Virus record (IMG/VR): IMGVR_UViG_3300042881_004673
Span: 16,392-80,391 of that record
Direction: 5' to 3' (one strand)
DNA length: 64,000 nucleotides
Origin: a virus
Below the pieces are notes generated by a model. That model did no database searches. It had not been told where the DNA came from and saw only the letters and a program-made list of their open reading frames with translations. Made by a program: the position numbers and the translations under genes. Positions 27,738 to 35,634 of the stretch are shown piece after piece (the stretch's first letter is position 1; every line of letters begins with the position of its first letter).

Positions 27738-28410
27738 TGATGTGAGAACGGATCCATCCACTTAGTTTAGAGGTGGGGAAAGTTTTTAAGGACATAATAG
27801 ATAATACCATAACACATATAGTGAACAGTCCAATCATAACCCACAAGATACTAATATAGTATAGGGGATTATACATAACGATTCTTATATGTAGGTTCAA
27901 CCAATGGTTCACATGGTAATGGTCTACAGATCATAAGTGAGATCCCCACACCAAAGAGGGGAAGAGTAAGATATATTAATAGGTTTCTCATAGTAATATA
28001 AAGATAAGTATAATATATCACATAGACAAATCATTTCATCAATTAAATCATGGGGACCCTTATATATATTATAAGGCAGGTTGGAGTCTACACTCCAAGC
28101 ATCCCCAAGACTGCCAGCCCGACTCGATCTCTCATTGTCTATACAAAGATACGAAACCCTAATGACAATAACAAATAAGTTGACAACTAAATTATCAATT
28201 AAGTTATTAACAACGGGCCCCCTCCCTTACATAGTGGCATGGGGGGCTATGTCCAATATGACCCCCTCCCCCCTCCGTATCCCCCCCATATATGACATTA
28301 TGACAGGCCATAGGGGGGTTCAATCCTCTCTATGGTGTATTCGTGAAAAAAATTCTGGAAAAATTTTTGGGAAAAAATTGAAACTATTCCCCCATTACAT
28401 AGTGATGGTA
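27738..28410 (+). other. Non-coding or unassigned region with C/G tracts
   Basis: No gene can be supported. The stretch around 28218-28320 has repeated runs of 5-7 C or G and small inverted repeats (ACATAG/CTATGT and CCATAG/CTATGG), very unlike the AT-rich surroundings. A minus-strand hydrophobic frame (27709-27912, GTG start) and a plus-strand TTG frame (28081) exist but are not convincing. Confidence 0.55.
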
Positions 28411-28417
28411 TATTTAT
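28411..28417 (+). promoter_or_regulatory. TATTTAT late-type promoter box
   Basis: Lies 16 bases before the ATG at 28434; the surrounding 30 bases resemble those at 29440. Confidence 0.6.
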
Positions 28418-28433
28418 TACTAAAGAAAATATT

Positions 28434-29153
28434 ATGAAAAGAATTATAAGATTAACTGAATCAGATCTAACAAGGATTGTTAAACGTATAATAATGGAGG
28501 AGCAATGTTCTGCACCACCTCAATGGTTAATGAATTATCAACTCGACGGTAAATTAGGAAAGGGTGAATGTTCTAATTGGGAATGGAGAAAAGACACATA
28601 TACTTTTTTATTTATAAATCCTAAAGTTAAGATATTAATATTGAGTATTAATCCGAATGAGATTGAAGAGGATCAATTAAACGAACTTAAACAAATATTT
28701 GGTGAACCCAAAATTACGGAAAAATATTACACATTTAAATATACTTTCTCAAACCAAGAAGATGGTGGGGATTTAAATCAAACACTTGATAAATTACAAG
28801 GAAAGGTTCCATGGATCGCATCCCTTAACGAGTCTGACATAAGACGTATATTGGAAAACGCCTTCACTAAAATGAGAAGAAGGGATGGTGAACCTATTGT
28901 AAGAAAAACGGATTTAGTAAAAGGTGTTATACATGATTTATCTATGAAAATGTCCAAAGAATATGGTTTGGATGAATATGAGGGTGATGATAACATTCCT
29001 GAGTATCTAATGCCTTATCTTGATGAAATCTCTGAAGTTGTATCTAATATTGATACAATGTTAATTTGGGATGCTGTTTATGAATCCCTCGATACCCCCG
29101 AAATAAATGATCTAATTGATAAAATTGTTGATGAATATGGCGAAGATAATTAA
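28434..29153 (+). CDS. Tagged protein of unknown function
   Basis: 239 residues. The tag KRIIRLTESDLTRIVKR runs into RIIMEEQ, with an IME junction. The body (25-239) is acidic and ends in a long helical acidic segment. ASLNESDIRRILENAF near residue 130 looks like an internal tag-like repeat (NESDIRRIL), echoing the start of 43420. No enzyme motif recognised. A terminator follows closely. Confidence 0.78.
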   Translation: MKRIIRLTESDLTRIVKRIIMEEQCSAPPQWLMNYQLDGKLGKGECSNWEWRKDTYTFLFINPKVKILILSINPNEIEEDQLNELKQIFGEPKITEKYYTFKYTFSNQEDGGDLNQTLDKLQGKVPWIASLNESDIRRILENAFTKMRRRDGEPIVRKTDLVKGVIHDLSMKMSKEYGLDEYEGDDNIPEYLMPYLDEISEVVSNIDTMLIWDAVYESLDTPEINDLIDKIVDEYGEDN

Positions 29154-29159
29154 TATGAT

Positions 29160-29189
29160 CCCCATTCTCTAATACAGGTGGGGTTTTTT
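29160..29189 (+). terminator. Rho-independent terminator
   Basis: CCCCA pairs with TGGGG, followed by T6. The same CCCCA...TGGGG form recurs at 31400, 33556 and 35581. Confidence 0.85.
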
Positions 29190-29259
29190 GTTTTATGTAA
29201 AACGACCCCCCTCTTTCTTATGTTTACATTATTAACTAATATCATTAACGTTTAACTAT

Positions 29260-29412
29260 ATGAGAAATCTTGGAATCATATTATCTGCATTGGTAACCAT
29301 TATTTTGGTTATATATTATGTGAACCCATTTATCATATATCTTATTGGATGTTATCAGGTTGGAGTATGGATTGGGGACGCCATGATTAAGTTGATTGAA
29401 AAAGATGATTGA
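29260..29412 (+). CDS. Small membrane protein
   Basis: 50 residues: MRNLGIILSALVTIILVIYY forms a membrane helix, followed by a second hydrophobic stretch (PFIIYLIGCYQVGVWIG) and an acidic end (EKDD). Size and topology allow a holin or spanin-like accessory role, but this cannot be decided. It has no tag. Confidence 0.5.
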   Translation: MRNLGIILSALVTIILVIYYVNPFIIYLIGCYQVGVWIGDAMIKLIEKDD

Positions 29413-29445
29413 TAAAAATAATATCCCTATTATGAGGTGATGGTA

Positions 29446-29452
29446 TATTTAT
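29446..29452 (+). promoter_or_regulatory. TATTTAT late-type promoter box
   Basis: Lies 17 bases before the ATG at 29470. Confidence 0.6.
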
Positions 29453-29469
29453 TAATAAAAGAAAATATT

Positions 29470-29835
29470 ATGTCAAAAATTATAAGATTAACGGAAAGAG
29501 ATTTATCTCGTATTGTTAGACAAACGATTATGGAGATGGAATCCTCTAGTGAATTTACAAACCATACTGGTTCTCCTACTAAGGTATCTATAATCAAGTT
29601 TAATAAAAAAATGGATTATGACGGGGCTTTGTCCATGTTGAAAACATATGGATCAACATATCGTTTTCCAAACAATTGGGGTAGTATAAAAGACACATTT
29701 AATAGTGGGGAGTATTGGGATAGTACTACACATGGGACATACAACATATCATATTACAATATGAAAGATAAACAATTACATCATGGGCATAGACTGCATA
29801 AAAAATATTTAATATTAGTTAAAAAAAATAAATAA
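29470..29835 (+). CDS. Tagged protein of unknown function
   Basis: 121 residues from the ATG at 29470, where the tag SKIIRLTERDLSRIVRQ begins; the frame opens earlier at 29437 but that part lies across the promoter box. The junction is TIMEM. The body is rich in Ser, Tyr and Asn with a basic C-terminus (LHHGHRLHKKYLILVKKNK). No family recognised. Confidence 0.75.
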   Translation: MSKIIRLTERDLSRIVRQTIMEMESSSEFTNHTGSPTKVSIIKFNKKMDYDGALSMLKTYGSTYRFPNNWGSIKDTFNSGEYWDSTTHGTYNISYYNMKDKQLHHGHRLHKKYLILVKKNK

Positions 29836-29860
29836 TTTTAATTATTAAACAAAATTAATT

Positions 29861-30208
29861 ATGAAAAGAATTATAAGATTAACGGAAAGAGATTTAACAA
29901 GAATTGTTAGAAGAGTTATAAAAGAAAATGCTGATAAAACAAACATCTATTATAGGAGATGTGAGGGTGGTTACGGTTTAATTGAACCCGAAAGTTTTGA
30001 GTTTTTACCTGGTGATGATAAATTTATAAAATTCCTTAGAAAACCTGATCCTAATTTTGATAATGGAAATAGTAAAAGTATTGGTAAGTGTCTTGCTTAT
30101 GAAGAACCAATGGAAGGGTTATGTTTTGATATAATTGTTGAAGAAGGTGAAGGTGGTAGAAAAATTGCTTATAGTGGAATTGATTGTGAGACAAGGGAAA
30201 GATGGTAG
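29861..30208 (+). CDS. Tagged small protein of unknown function
   Basis: 115 residues. The tag KRIIRLTERDLTRIVRR is followed by VIKEN (IKE junction). The body has four Cys and a Gly-rich centre (VEEGEGGRKIAYSGIDC). It follows 29835 by 25 bases with no own TATTTAT box, so it is probably in the same transcript. Confidence 0.75.
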   Translation: MKRIIRLTERDLTRIVRRVIKENADKTNIYYRRCEGGYGLIEPESFEFLPGDDKFIKFLRKPDPNFDNGNSKSIGKCLAYEEPMEGLCFDIIVEEGEGGRKIAYSGIDCETRERW

Positions 30209-30258
30209 TGTTTTTTAACAACTGATATATTTTAAGAGTGGGGTTTTTTATTTCCTTA

Positions 30259-30265
30259 TATTTAT
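30259..30265 (+). promoter_or_regulatory. TATTTAT late-type promoter box (short spacing)
   Basis: Lies 5 bases before the ATG at 30271. Confidence 0.6.
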
Positions 30266-30270
30266 CATAT

Positions 30271-30687
30271 ATGAAAGTAGTCATAACTAAATCACAATAT
30301 CAGAAAATCGTATTTAATTTATTGGATGTCTTGTATGGTCCCAATATTTCATTTAAAAAAGATGAGAATTCAGATGTATTTGAGATTTTATCAGATGATG
30401 ATGTAGAAATTTTTAGAGTTTATACAAAAGAGGGAAGATCTAAAGGATGTAAAAGAGATTTGTTAGTTCTTTCTAATACAATGGAGGACATTCAATCGTA
30501 TGTGCCACCATCGGTATTAAGAAAAAAATTATTTGCTAAAACTGTTATTTCTTATGTTAATGAAAAAACGGATCTTGATGTTGATTGTATTGATTTTGCG
30601 TATGAAATATATGATAATGATGAAACTTATTTCGAAAAAAAATATAGATTTAACGTTAAAAAAAATAAAAAAACTCACAATCGATAG
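30271..30687 (+). CDS. Tagged protein, paralogue of 37271-37711
   Basis: 138 residues from the ATG at 30271, chosen because MKVVITKSQYQKIVF aligns with the start of the paralogue MKVEISKKQYQRVIY. Shared blocks are LLDVLYGP, FRVYT, KGCKRDL, KLFAKTVISYVNEKT and DCIDF, and both end in a basic FNVKKNKK. This tag is of the KIIITESQ class but lacks a clear [L/I]xE site, so it may not be cleaved. Function unknown; the pair is roughly half identical. Confidence 0.78.
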   Translation: MKVVITKSQYQKIVFNLLDVLYGPNISFKKDENSDVFEILSDDDVEIFRVYTKEGRSKGCKRDLLVLSNTMEDIQSYVPPSVLRKKLFAKTVISYVNEKTDLDVDCIDFAYEIYDNDETYFEKKYRFNVKKNKKTHNR

Positions 30688-30718
30688 GTTTTTTTATTTT
30701 TTTTTTTGAACATAGAAG

Positions 30719-30725
30719 TATTTAT
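30719..30725 (+). promoter_or_regulatory. TATTTAT late-type promoter box
   Basis: Lies 17 bases before the ATG at 30743; the box, leader and first codons are nearly identical to those at 32162-32206. Confidence 0.65.
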
Positions 30726-30742
30726 AAATAAATTAAAATATT

Positions 30743-31387
30743 ATGGGAAGAATTATAAGATTAACGGAAAGAGATTTAACAAGAATTGTTAGAAGAGTTA
30801 TTAGAGAGGAACAAACAAATGTTAATGATGATTATTATTTTATTGACGAAAAAAGTATTTATGAACCACAATATGGGTATGGTGGTGGTAATGCGTTCCA
30901 AACTGTAAGAGGAACAGAAGTTTGGTTGAATAATGCCGCTCAGACATCATGGCCTGCGGGTGATGCGGTTAAAACAAAAAAGGCGGCACAAAAACTTATA
31001 AAAGCTTTATCAGGATTAGATATTAGCGGAAGTGGTGCCAAGTTGGCTCAAGAAGTTGCAACCGAATGGAAAACATACGGTTTGATTGATCAAAATGAAT
31101 TTTTAAGGCAGTGGGATGTGTTAGCAGCAAAACAAGGAGAATATTTCAACCTTAGTGGCGGGAACATGTTTAAATGGATGTCACCTTGGGAAGAATTGTT
31201 TGATGATAATGAGCATGATATTGCAAGTCAAATGATTGATCATAGTATAGCAAGAGTTAAAACTTACTGTCAACCTTATGCGGATCAAAAAACTAAAGCC
31301 GCAAGAGGTGTTGGAACATATTCTAAAAATGTAATTTGTGATTTGTTTGTAACTAATGATCTAAGAAGTCCTATGTTTAAAGACTAA
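30743..31387 (+). CDS. Tagged protein of unknown function
   Basis: 214 residues with the tag GRIIRLTERDLTRIVRRV and the junction IREEQ. The body is richer in Ala/Gly than its neighbours (NAAQTSWPAGDAVKTKKAAQ) and looks like a compact helical domain. It may act as a virion component or injected effector; no motif recognised. A terminator follows at 31400. Confidence 0.76.
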   Translation: MGRIIRLTERDLTRIVRRVIREEQTNVNDDYYFIDEKSIYEPQYGYGGGNAFQTVRGTEVWLNNAAQTSWPAGDAVKTKKAAQKLIKALSGLDISGSGAKLAQEVATEWKTYGLIDQNEFLRQWDVLAAKQGEYFNLSGGNMFKWMSPWEELFDDNEHDIASQMIDHSIARVKTYCQPYADQKTKAARGVGTYSKNVICDLFVTNDLRSPMFKD

Positions 31388-31399
31388 TAAAATTTATAA

Positions 31400-31430
31400 C
31401 CCCATTTTCTAATAAGAGTGGGGTTTTTTT
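31400..31430 (+). terminator. Rho-independent terminator
   Basis: CCCCA pairs with TGGGG, followed by T7. Confidence 0.85.
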
Positions 31431-31475
31431 ATGATATAAAATTCTTCCTTTCTTATTGGGCGCCGGAACCCCGTC

Positions 31476-31496
31476 CCGACTTCGTCGGTTTTTTTT
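31476..31496 (+). terminator. Second hairpin terminator
   Basis: CCGAC-TTC-GTCGG followed by T8, inside an unusually GC-rich 30-base patch (GGCGCCGG at 31459). Confidence 0.8.
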
Positions 31497-31560
31497 ATCT
31501 TATTTATAATTTACTTAAGTGGGTATTTCAGAAAAGGTGTCGGTTTTTTTGTTTATACCA

Positions 31561-31567
31561 TATTTAT
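31561..31567 (+). promoter_or_regulatory. TATTTAT late-type promoter box (short spacing)
   Basis: Lies 5 bases before the ATG at 31573. Confidence 0.6.
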
Positions 31568-31572
31568 TATAT

Positions 31573-32142
31573 ATGAAAAAAATTATAAGATTAACAGAAA
31601 ATGATTTGTATAGAATTGTTCGACAAGTTATTAGTGAAGAAGAAGTTTCTTATAATGTATTAAACAAATACTTAATATCTAAACCAGAGTTAATACCGTT
31701 ATATCAAGAGATTGAAAAAGTTCTTGGTGATAAATTTACTGAAAAACATTTTACCGATGAAATCAAATATTCGGGAGGATTAAAAGAACTAAGTGGAAAA
31801 CTTTTACCAAAAACTATTAATTCTTTTAATTTGTTAAAAAGCAAATTTCCTAATATAACCTATTCAGATAAAAGTTATCGTACTTATAAACTTCAAAAAG
31901 ATATGTTTTTAGATAGCGCTAAATCACACGGAAATACTATTTCAGGTGGGCTAATTCAAGCGGCTTTACCTGGATTTAGTCAACACCACACAGGAAAATC
32001 TTTAGACCTTGCTAATTATAAAAAAAATGGAGTTTCACAATTAACACCTGAAATATTACAAAAATATAATTTTTCACTTCCATACCAATATAAAACATCA
32101 TTCAGAATGGCAGAACCTTGGCACATATATTTAAATAACTAA
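31573..32142 (+). CDS. Tagged VanY/M15-type peptidoglycan peptidase
   Basis: 189 residues from the ATG at 31573, where the tag KKIIRLTENDLYRIVRQV begins; the junction is ISEEE. Residues about 95-187 form an M15 D-Ala-D-Ala carboxypeptidase/endopeptidase domain: SYRTYKLQ near 101, LPGFSQHHTGKSLDLA with zinc ligands His138 and Asp145, and AEPWHIYL with the catalytic Glu181 and zinc His184. Such enzymes cut the peptide side chains of peptidoglycan and many phage endolysins use this fold. With a tag it is probably carried in the particle, complementing the tagged GH24 muramidase. No signal peptide or membrane segment. Confidence 0.87.
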   Translation: MKKIIRLTENDLYRIVRQVISEEEVSYNVLNKYLISKPELIPLYQEIEKVLGDKFTEKHFTDEIKYSGGLKELSGKLLPKTINSFNLLKSKFPNITYSDKSYRTYKLQKDMFLDSAKSHGNTISGGLIQAALPGFSQHHTGKSLDLANYKKNGVSQLTPEILQKYNFSLPYQYKTSFRMAEPWHIYLNN

Positions 32143-32161
32143 TTTTTTTTGAATATATAAG

Positions 32162-32168
32162 TATTTAT
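32162..32168 (+). promoter_or_regulatory. TATTTAT late-type promoter box
   Basis: Lies 17 bases before the ATG at 32186; copy of the 30719 leader. Confidence 0.65.
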
Positions 32169-32185
32169 AAATAAATTAAAATATT

Positions 32186-32719
32186 ATGGGAAGAATTATA
32201 AGATTAACAGAAAGAGATTTGACTCGCATCGTTAGAAGAGTTATTAGAGAAAATGAAGAAGAGTGGATTGACCAATCACAAGATATGGATGATGAATCAG
32301 ACTTTTCAAAAATGGAACTAGAACAAAGTAGTAAAGAGGCGACAGAACAATTGAGTCCTGAAGAGCAAGATATGTTACGTGATTTTATAGAAAGTAACGG
32401 TATTGAATCTTTACAATCAATAGTTAAAGATTCTTTGGAGTCTGTATTGACGGAAGAGGATGAAAATGAAATGGGTGATAATGAATACGAAATAAGAAGT
32501 ATCATTGATAAAATTATTGGTTATAGTTCAATTGGTGCTGTATTAGCGATTGTTCCGGCAGCAATGTTTATAAGTGCGGGAATTGCTGCGGCTTTAGGTG
32601 TTTATGCTTTAGCAAGTAATACTCTTAGAGATTCCGCTTGGTTTAAAAGAAAAGGTTATGATAAATACCAAACAGGACACCATTACGGAAAATCCGATAA
32701 AAGTAGAAACAACAGATAA
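32186..32719 (+). CDS. Tagged protein with a C-terminal hydrophobic hairpin
   Basis: 177 residues. The tag GRIIRLTERDLTRIVRRV with junction IREN is followed by a very acidic stretch (30-105). A hydrophobic Ala/Gly-rich region at about 113-148 (IGAVLAIVPAAMFISAGI, then AAALGVYAL) could span a membrane twice, and the C-terminus is basic. The layout resembles the tagged gene at 44092-44652. A membrane-inserting effector is possible, but function is unknown. Confidence 0.76.
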   Translation: MGRIIRLTERDLTRIVRRVIRENEEEWIDQSQDMDDESDFSKMELEQSSKEATEQLSPEEQDMLRDFIESNGIESLQSIVKDSLESVLTEEDENEMGDNEYEIRSIIDKIIGYSSIGAVLAIVPAAMFISAGIAAALGVYALASNTLRDSAWFKRKGYDKYQTGHHYGKSDKSRNNR

Positions 32720-32721
32720 TA

Positions 32722-33216
32722 ATGAAAAGAATTATAAGATTAACCGAATCAGATTTAACAAGACTTGTTAAAAAAACTATTATGGAACTTGATAGGTCAA
32801 CTTATGATAGAGCTGCTGATGTTGCAGGTGAAAAAGGATATAATAAATTGTCTGATAGATTTCGTGAATACGGAAAAGAATTTGGTTTAAATCAAGAAAG
32901 AGATAATATCGTAATGGTTGTAGATCGTGGAGGTGAAGACCAAGTTTTAAACGTTAGAATTAATGATCTAAAAAGTGATTCTAACTATTCTATGAGTTTT
33001 ACTTTGGAAACAGAAGAACTTGATAAAGGAACTAAAAGAAAGTTTGAATTAAACAAATATTCGGATAACATAGAATTTTATCTGAATGGTCAATTTCCAT
33101 CTTTGCCACAGACAAGGAAAGATGCAAAAAAAGTTTTAAGGTTGTTTGAAAACAATGGAGTTGATGTAAGTAAAATTGACCCAAGATCAATATCATATGA
33201 TGACAGTGGATTTTAA
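32722..33216 (+). CDS. Tagged protein of unknown function
   Basis: 164 residues starting 2 bases after the previous stop. The tag KRIIRLTESDLTRLVKKT ends in the junction IMEL. The body is charged and soluble with a C-terminal helix (TRKDAKKVLRLFENNG). No family recognised. Part of a three-gene tagged operon ending at the 33556 terminator. Confidence 0.75.
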   Translation: MKRIIRLTESDLTRLVKKTIMELDRSTYDRAADVAGEKGYNKLSDRFREYGKEFGLNQERDNIVMVVDRGGEDQVLNVRINDLKSDSNYSMSFTLETEELDKGTKRKFELNKYSDNIEFYLNGQFPSLPQTRKDAKKVLRLFENNGVDVSKIDPRSISYDDSGF

Positions 33217-33240
33217 ATGATAAACTAAAGAAATAAAGAT

Positions 33241-33528
33241 ATGAAAAGAATTATAAGATTAACTGAATCAGATTTAACAAGATTAGTTAAACAAGTTATT
33301 AGTGAAAACTACGAAAACTCATTATACTCAGATATTATGGAACTAATAAAAAATTCTAACTCAAGTCATGAAGAAACCATTAGTGTTTTAAATTCTATTG
33401 TTGATGAAATGTCTTCTTCAAGGAGATTAAGACGAGATGTAGAAAAAAGATTTCGTGATGATAATGAAATCACAAGTAATGATCCACGATATCTTTACGA
33501 CATGGGACGTGGAGTATCAGGTCATTAA
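33241..33528 (+). CDS. Tagged small protein of unknown function
   Basis: 95 residues. The tag KRIIRLTESDLTRLVKQV ends in the junction ISEN. The short body is helical, with a charged middle (SSRRLRRDVEKRFRDD). The first 45 bases are almost identical to those of the 32722 gene while the rest is unrelated. Confidence 0.74.
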   Translation: MKRIIRLTESDLTRLVKQVISENYENSLYSDIMELIKNSNSSHEETISVLNSIVDEMSSSRRLRRDVEKRFRDDNEITSNDPRYLYDMGRGVSGH

Positions 33529-33555
33529 AAATTAATAAATAAAATTTTTATAAAA

Positions 33556-33585
33556 CCCCATTCTCTAACAAGAGTGGGGTTTTTT
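33556..33585 (+). terminator. Rho-independent terminator
   Basis: CCCCA..CTCT pairs with AGAG.TGGGG, followed by T6. Confidence 0.88.
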
Positions 33586-33634
33586 GTTTCACTTATTTAA
33601 ATGTTGGGGTATATTTAAAATTATATATTATTCT

Positions 33635-34033
33635 ATGGTTAGAAAAGACATTTATAAAATTGACATACAAGATGGTTTATATTTTTTAGTATTTCATAAA
33701 ACATTTAATGGTGGGTTTGGATCCGCAGTATCTTTATATGTGAATGAATTCGAATATTTAAAATTTGATTGTTTTGGGGAGAATGAAGGTCATTATCATA
33801 TTTATGATGAAATAACAAATGAGATCATATATTTTATTGAAAAAACATGTGAAGAACAAATAACTCGTACTTCATATGAATTAATTAATAATATTGACAC
33901 ATATTTAAATAAAAGTAAAAATGTGGATATAAAAAATTTTAAAATAAATCACAAAGATTTTATAGAAAAAATAGATGATGTAAAAAATAAAATGTTAGAA
34001 TATGAATATAATTTTTATTCTACTTTAAGATAA
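33635..34033 (+). CDS. Untagged protein of unknown function
   Basis: 132 residues from the ATG at 33635; an upstream extension to 33584 would run into the terminator and is rejected. GLYFLVFHKTFNGGFGSAVS and an acidic middle are visible. No tag, signal peptide or known motif. It is followed 11 bases later by the methyltransferase-like gene, so the two probably form an operon. Confidence 0.7.
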   Translation: MVRKDIYKIDIQDGLYFLVFHKTFNGGFGSAVSLYVNEFEYLKFDCFGENEGHYHIYDEITNEIIYFIEKTCEEQITRTSYELINNIDTYLNKSKNVDIKNFKINHKDFIEKIDDVKNKMLEYEYNFYSTLR

Positions 34034-34044
34034 AATATAAAACA

Positions 34045-34698
34045 ATGACACCACACCATTTATCAGAAAAATTTTACACCTCGATTAATTTGGTGGTAAA
34101 TAAGACACAGCCAAAAAAAATACTATTTTTAGCAAAAGTCTTTTGTGAAGAATGGTTATTACCTAATATGTTAACGTATTCAGATGATGTTCATATTGAT
34201 TATATTCTAATACAAGAAGATGAGGTTATTGGTCTTGAGTGTGAAATTAAAGATGGAATGAAATATAATTTTCCACATAACTATGTTTCATTTGATGAGT
34301 TTAAAAACTTTTTATTTTTGGATTCTTATGATTTTATTATAATGGATACGGTTCATTATAAGGACTATATGGATTACATTTTTAAAAACATAATTCCTTT
34401 GTGTGACGGTTATGTTTTATTACATGATACATTACCACAAAGTGAGGGATCTTTGACAATACCTCGTAGATCTGATACTAGTCCTTGGGTTGGTCAAACA
34501 TATATTTCATTTCATAATTTTTATTTGGGAAATAAGAATATATCATATAATTTTGATGATGGTTATGTTGGTTATGGTTTAATTGATTGTTCTAAAAATA
34601 ATATTAATGTTGATTATGATGACACAATAATTTGGGGACTAGATCAAATTAAACTTAGTTCCATCCCTCACGAACAATTTAATAATGTTATAATGTAA
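34045..34698 (+). CDS. Possible class I methyltransferase-like protein
   Basis: 217 residues. KKILFLAKVFCEEWLLPNML, then YDFIIMDTVHYKDYMDYIF and YVLLHDTLPQSEG, resemble the later strands of small-molecule or sugar methyltransferases (strand 4 acidic motif, then a strand ending in HD). The glycine-rich SAM-binding loop is weak or missing, so the call is tentative. An alternative is a glycan-modifying enzyme lacking SAM binding. It has no tag. Confidence 0.6.
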   Translation: MTPHHLSEKFYTSINLVVNKTQPKKILFLAKVFCEEWLLPNMLTYSDDVHIDYILIQEDEVIGLECEIKDGMKYNFPHNYVSFDEFKNFLFLDSYDFIIMDTVHYKDYMDYIFKNIIPLCDGYVLLHDTLPQSEGSLTIPRRSDTSPWVGQTYISFHNFYLGNKNISYNFDDGYVGYGLIDCSKNNINVDYDDTIIWGLDQIKLSSIPHEQFNNVIM

Positions 34699-34748
34699 AA
34701 AAAAATAAATAATTAATAATAAAAGTGAGATTTTTTGCAACATCAACA

Positions 34749-34755
34749 TATTTAT
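34749..34755 (+). promoter_or_regulatory. TATTTAT late-type promoter box
   Basis: Lies 31 bases before the ATG at 34787; the leader contains a duplicated aataaattaaaac unit that lengthens the usual spacing. Confidence 0.55.
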
Positions 34756-34773
34756 TAATAAATTAAAACAAAT

Positions 34774-34855
34774 AAATTAAAACATTATGGGAAAAATAGT
34801 AAGATTAACTGAATCAGATTTAGTTAGAATTGTAAAAAGAGTAATTAATGAAGGT
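34774..34855 (+). repeat. 82-base exact duplication, copy 1 (leader plus tag)
   Basis: Identical to 35229-35310. It covers the last 13 leader bases and the first 23 codons, and ends right after the INEG junction, where the two genes diverge. Confidence 0.95.
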
Positions 34856-35113
34856 CTGAGTACAGCACTTATGGCACCATTAACTGTTGGTGGTAAAACA
34901 TATCAAGTGCAACTTTTTGGTAGAGATACGGTTGCTTTTGTTAGTAAAAATGATGTAAACACTGAGATTAAAGACAGAGATCTAATTGGAAAACTTAATA
35001 CGGCGGCCGGATTTGCTTATGAAGCAATTCCAACATCAACCGGAACAGCGTCAGTTGGGTATATTAAAAATCACTGTTCTAAATACGGTAATCTTTGTAG
35101 TAAATTACCATAA
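34787..35113 (+). CDS. Tagged small protein, paired with 35242-35538
   Basis: 108 residues with the tag GKIVRLTESDLVRIVKRV and the junction INEG. The body is a short beta-rich module (GGKTYQVQLFGRDTVAFVS, then LIGKLNTAAG) that can be aligned with that of the 35242 product (NGKKYNLLVYGNGTVAYDD, MIKKLNALSG). It ends with a short Cys-bearing tail (CSKYGNLCSKLP). Function unknown; probably a recent tandem duplication whose bodies have diverged. Confidence 0.76.
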   Translation: MGKIVRLTESDLVRIVKRVINEGLSTALMAPLTVGGKTYQVQLFGRDTVAFVSKNDVNTEIKDRDLIGKLNTAAGFAYEAIPTSTGTASVGYIKNHCSKYGNLCSKLP

Positions 35114-35162
35114 TGGTAGTTGGGTTTACCAAAGATCTTTATAATTAAAATAATATTTAAAA

Positions 35163-35197
35163 TCCCCACATTAAAATTAAGATTGTTGGGTTTTTTT
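35163..35197 (+). terminator. Weak hairpin terminator
   Basis: CCCCA...TTGGG with a long loop followed by T7. Confidence 0.55.
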
Positions 35198-35209
35198 AAA
35201 ACATAAACA

Positions 35210-35216
35210 TATTTAT
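35210..35216 (+). promoter_or_regulatory. TATTTAT late-type promoter box
   Basis: Lies 25 bases before the ATG at 35242. Confidence 0.55.
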
Positions 35217-35228
35217 TAAAAAATTAAA

Positions 35229-35310
35229 AAATTAAAACATTATGGGAAAAATAGTAAGATTAACTGAATCAGATTTAGTTAGAATTGTAAAAAGAGTAAT
35301 TAATGAAGGT
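35229..35310 (+). repeat. 82-base exact duplication, copy 2 (leader plus tag)
   Basis: Second copy of 34774-34855; sequence identity stops abruptly after the tag junction. Confidence 0.95.
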
Positions 35311-35538
35311 ACATCTTCTGGGCCATTCATAGTTAATGGTAAAAAGTATAATCTATTAGTTTATGGAAATGGAACAGTTGCGTACGATGATGGTATGGGT
35401 AGGGGAGTTATGGACCCCGCTATGATTAAAAAATTAAACGCTCTGTCTGGAATGGATATGCCCAGTACCGGAGTCGTAGAAGTAAAGAAACTTATGTCAT
35501 ACCCCAAACTTTATATGTGGTATAATCATCAACAATAG
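35242..35538 (+). CDS. Tagged small protein, paired with 34787-35113
   Basis: 98 residues. The first 23 codons are identical at DNA level to the 34787 gene. The body (NGKKYNLLVYGNGTVAYDD, then a Met-rich MGRGVMDPAMIKKLN) shows weaker similarity. No enzymatic motif. A good terminator follows at 35581. Confidence 0.75.
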   Translation: MGKIVRLTESDLVRIVKRVINEGTSSGPFIVNGKKYNLLVYGNGTVAYDDGMGRGVMDPAMIKKLNALSGMDMPSTGVVEVKKLMSYPKLYMWYNHQQ

Positions 35539-35580
35539 GTTCTTGGAGACACAGTATAAAGGTACATAAAAGTAACTAAA

Positions 35581-35611
35581 CCCCATCTTTTAATTAAGTT
35601 TGGGGTTTTTT
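35581..35611 (+). terminator. Rho-independent terminator
   Basis: CCCCA pairs with TGGGG, followed by T6. Confidence 0.82.
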
Positions 35612-35622
35612 GTTTTCCATTA

Positions 35623-35629
35623 TATTTAT
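35623..35629 (+). promoter_or_regulatory. TATTTAT late-type promoter box (short spacing)
   Basis: Lies 5 bases before the ATG at 35635; heads a three-gene operon with ATGA overlaps. Confidence 0.62.
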
Positions 35630-35634
35630 CATAT

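Noticed and set aside
27709-27912. 67-codon minus-strand hydrophobic frame
   Set aside because: GTG start, no promoter box, and overlap with the 27456 gene; kept only as a remote possibility.
28081-28437. 118-codon plus-strand frame with TTG start
   Set aside because: It runs across C/G tracts and the TATTTAT box of the next gene, and its composition is unlike the neighbours.
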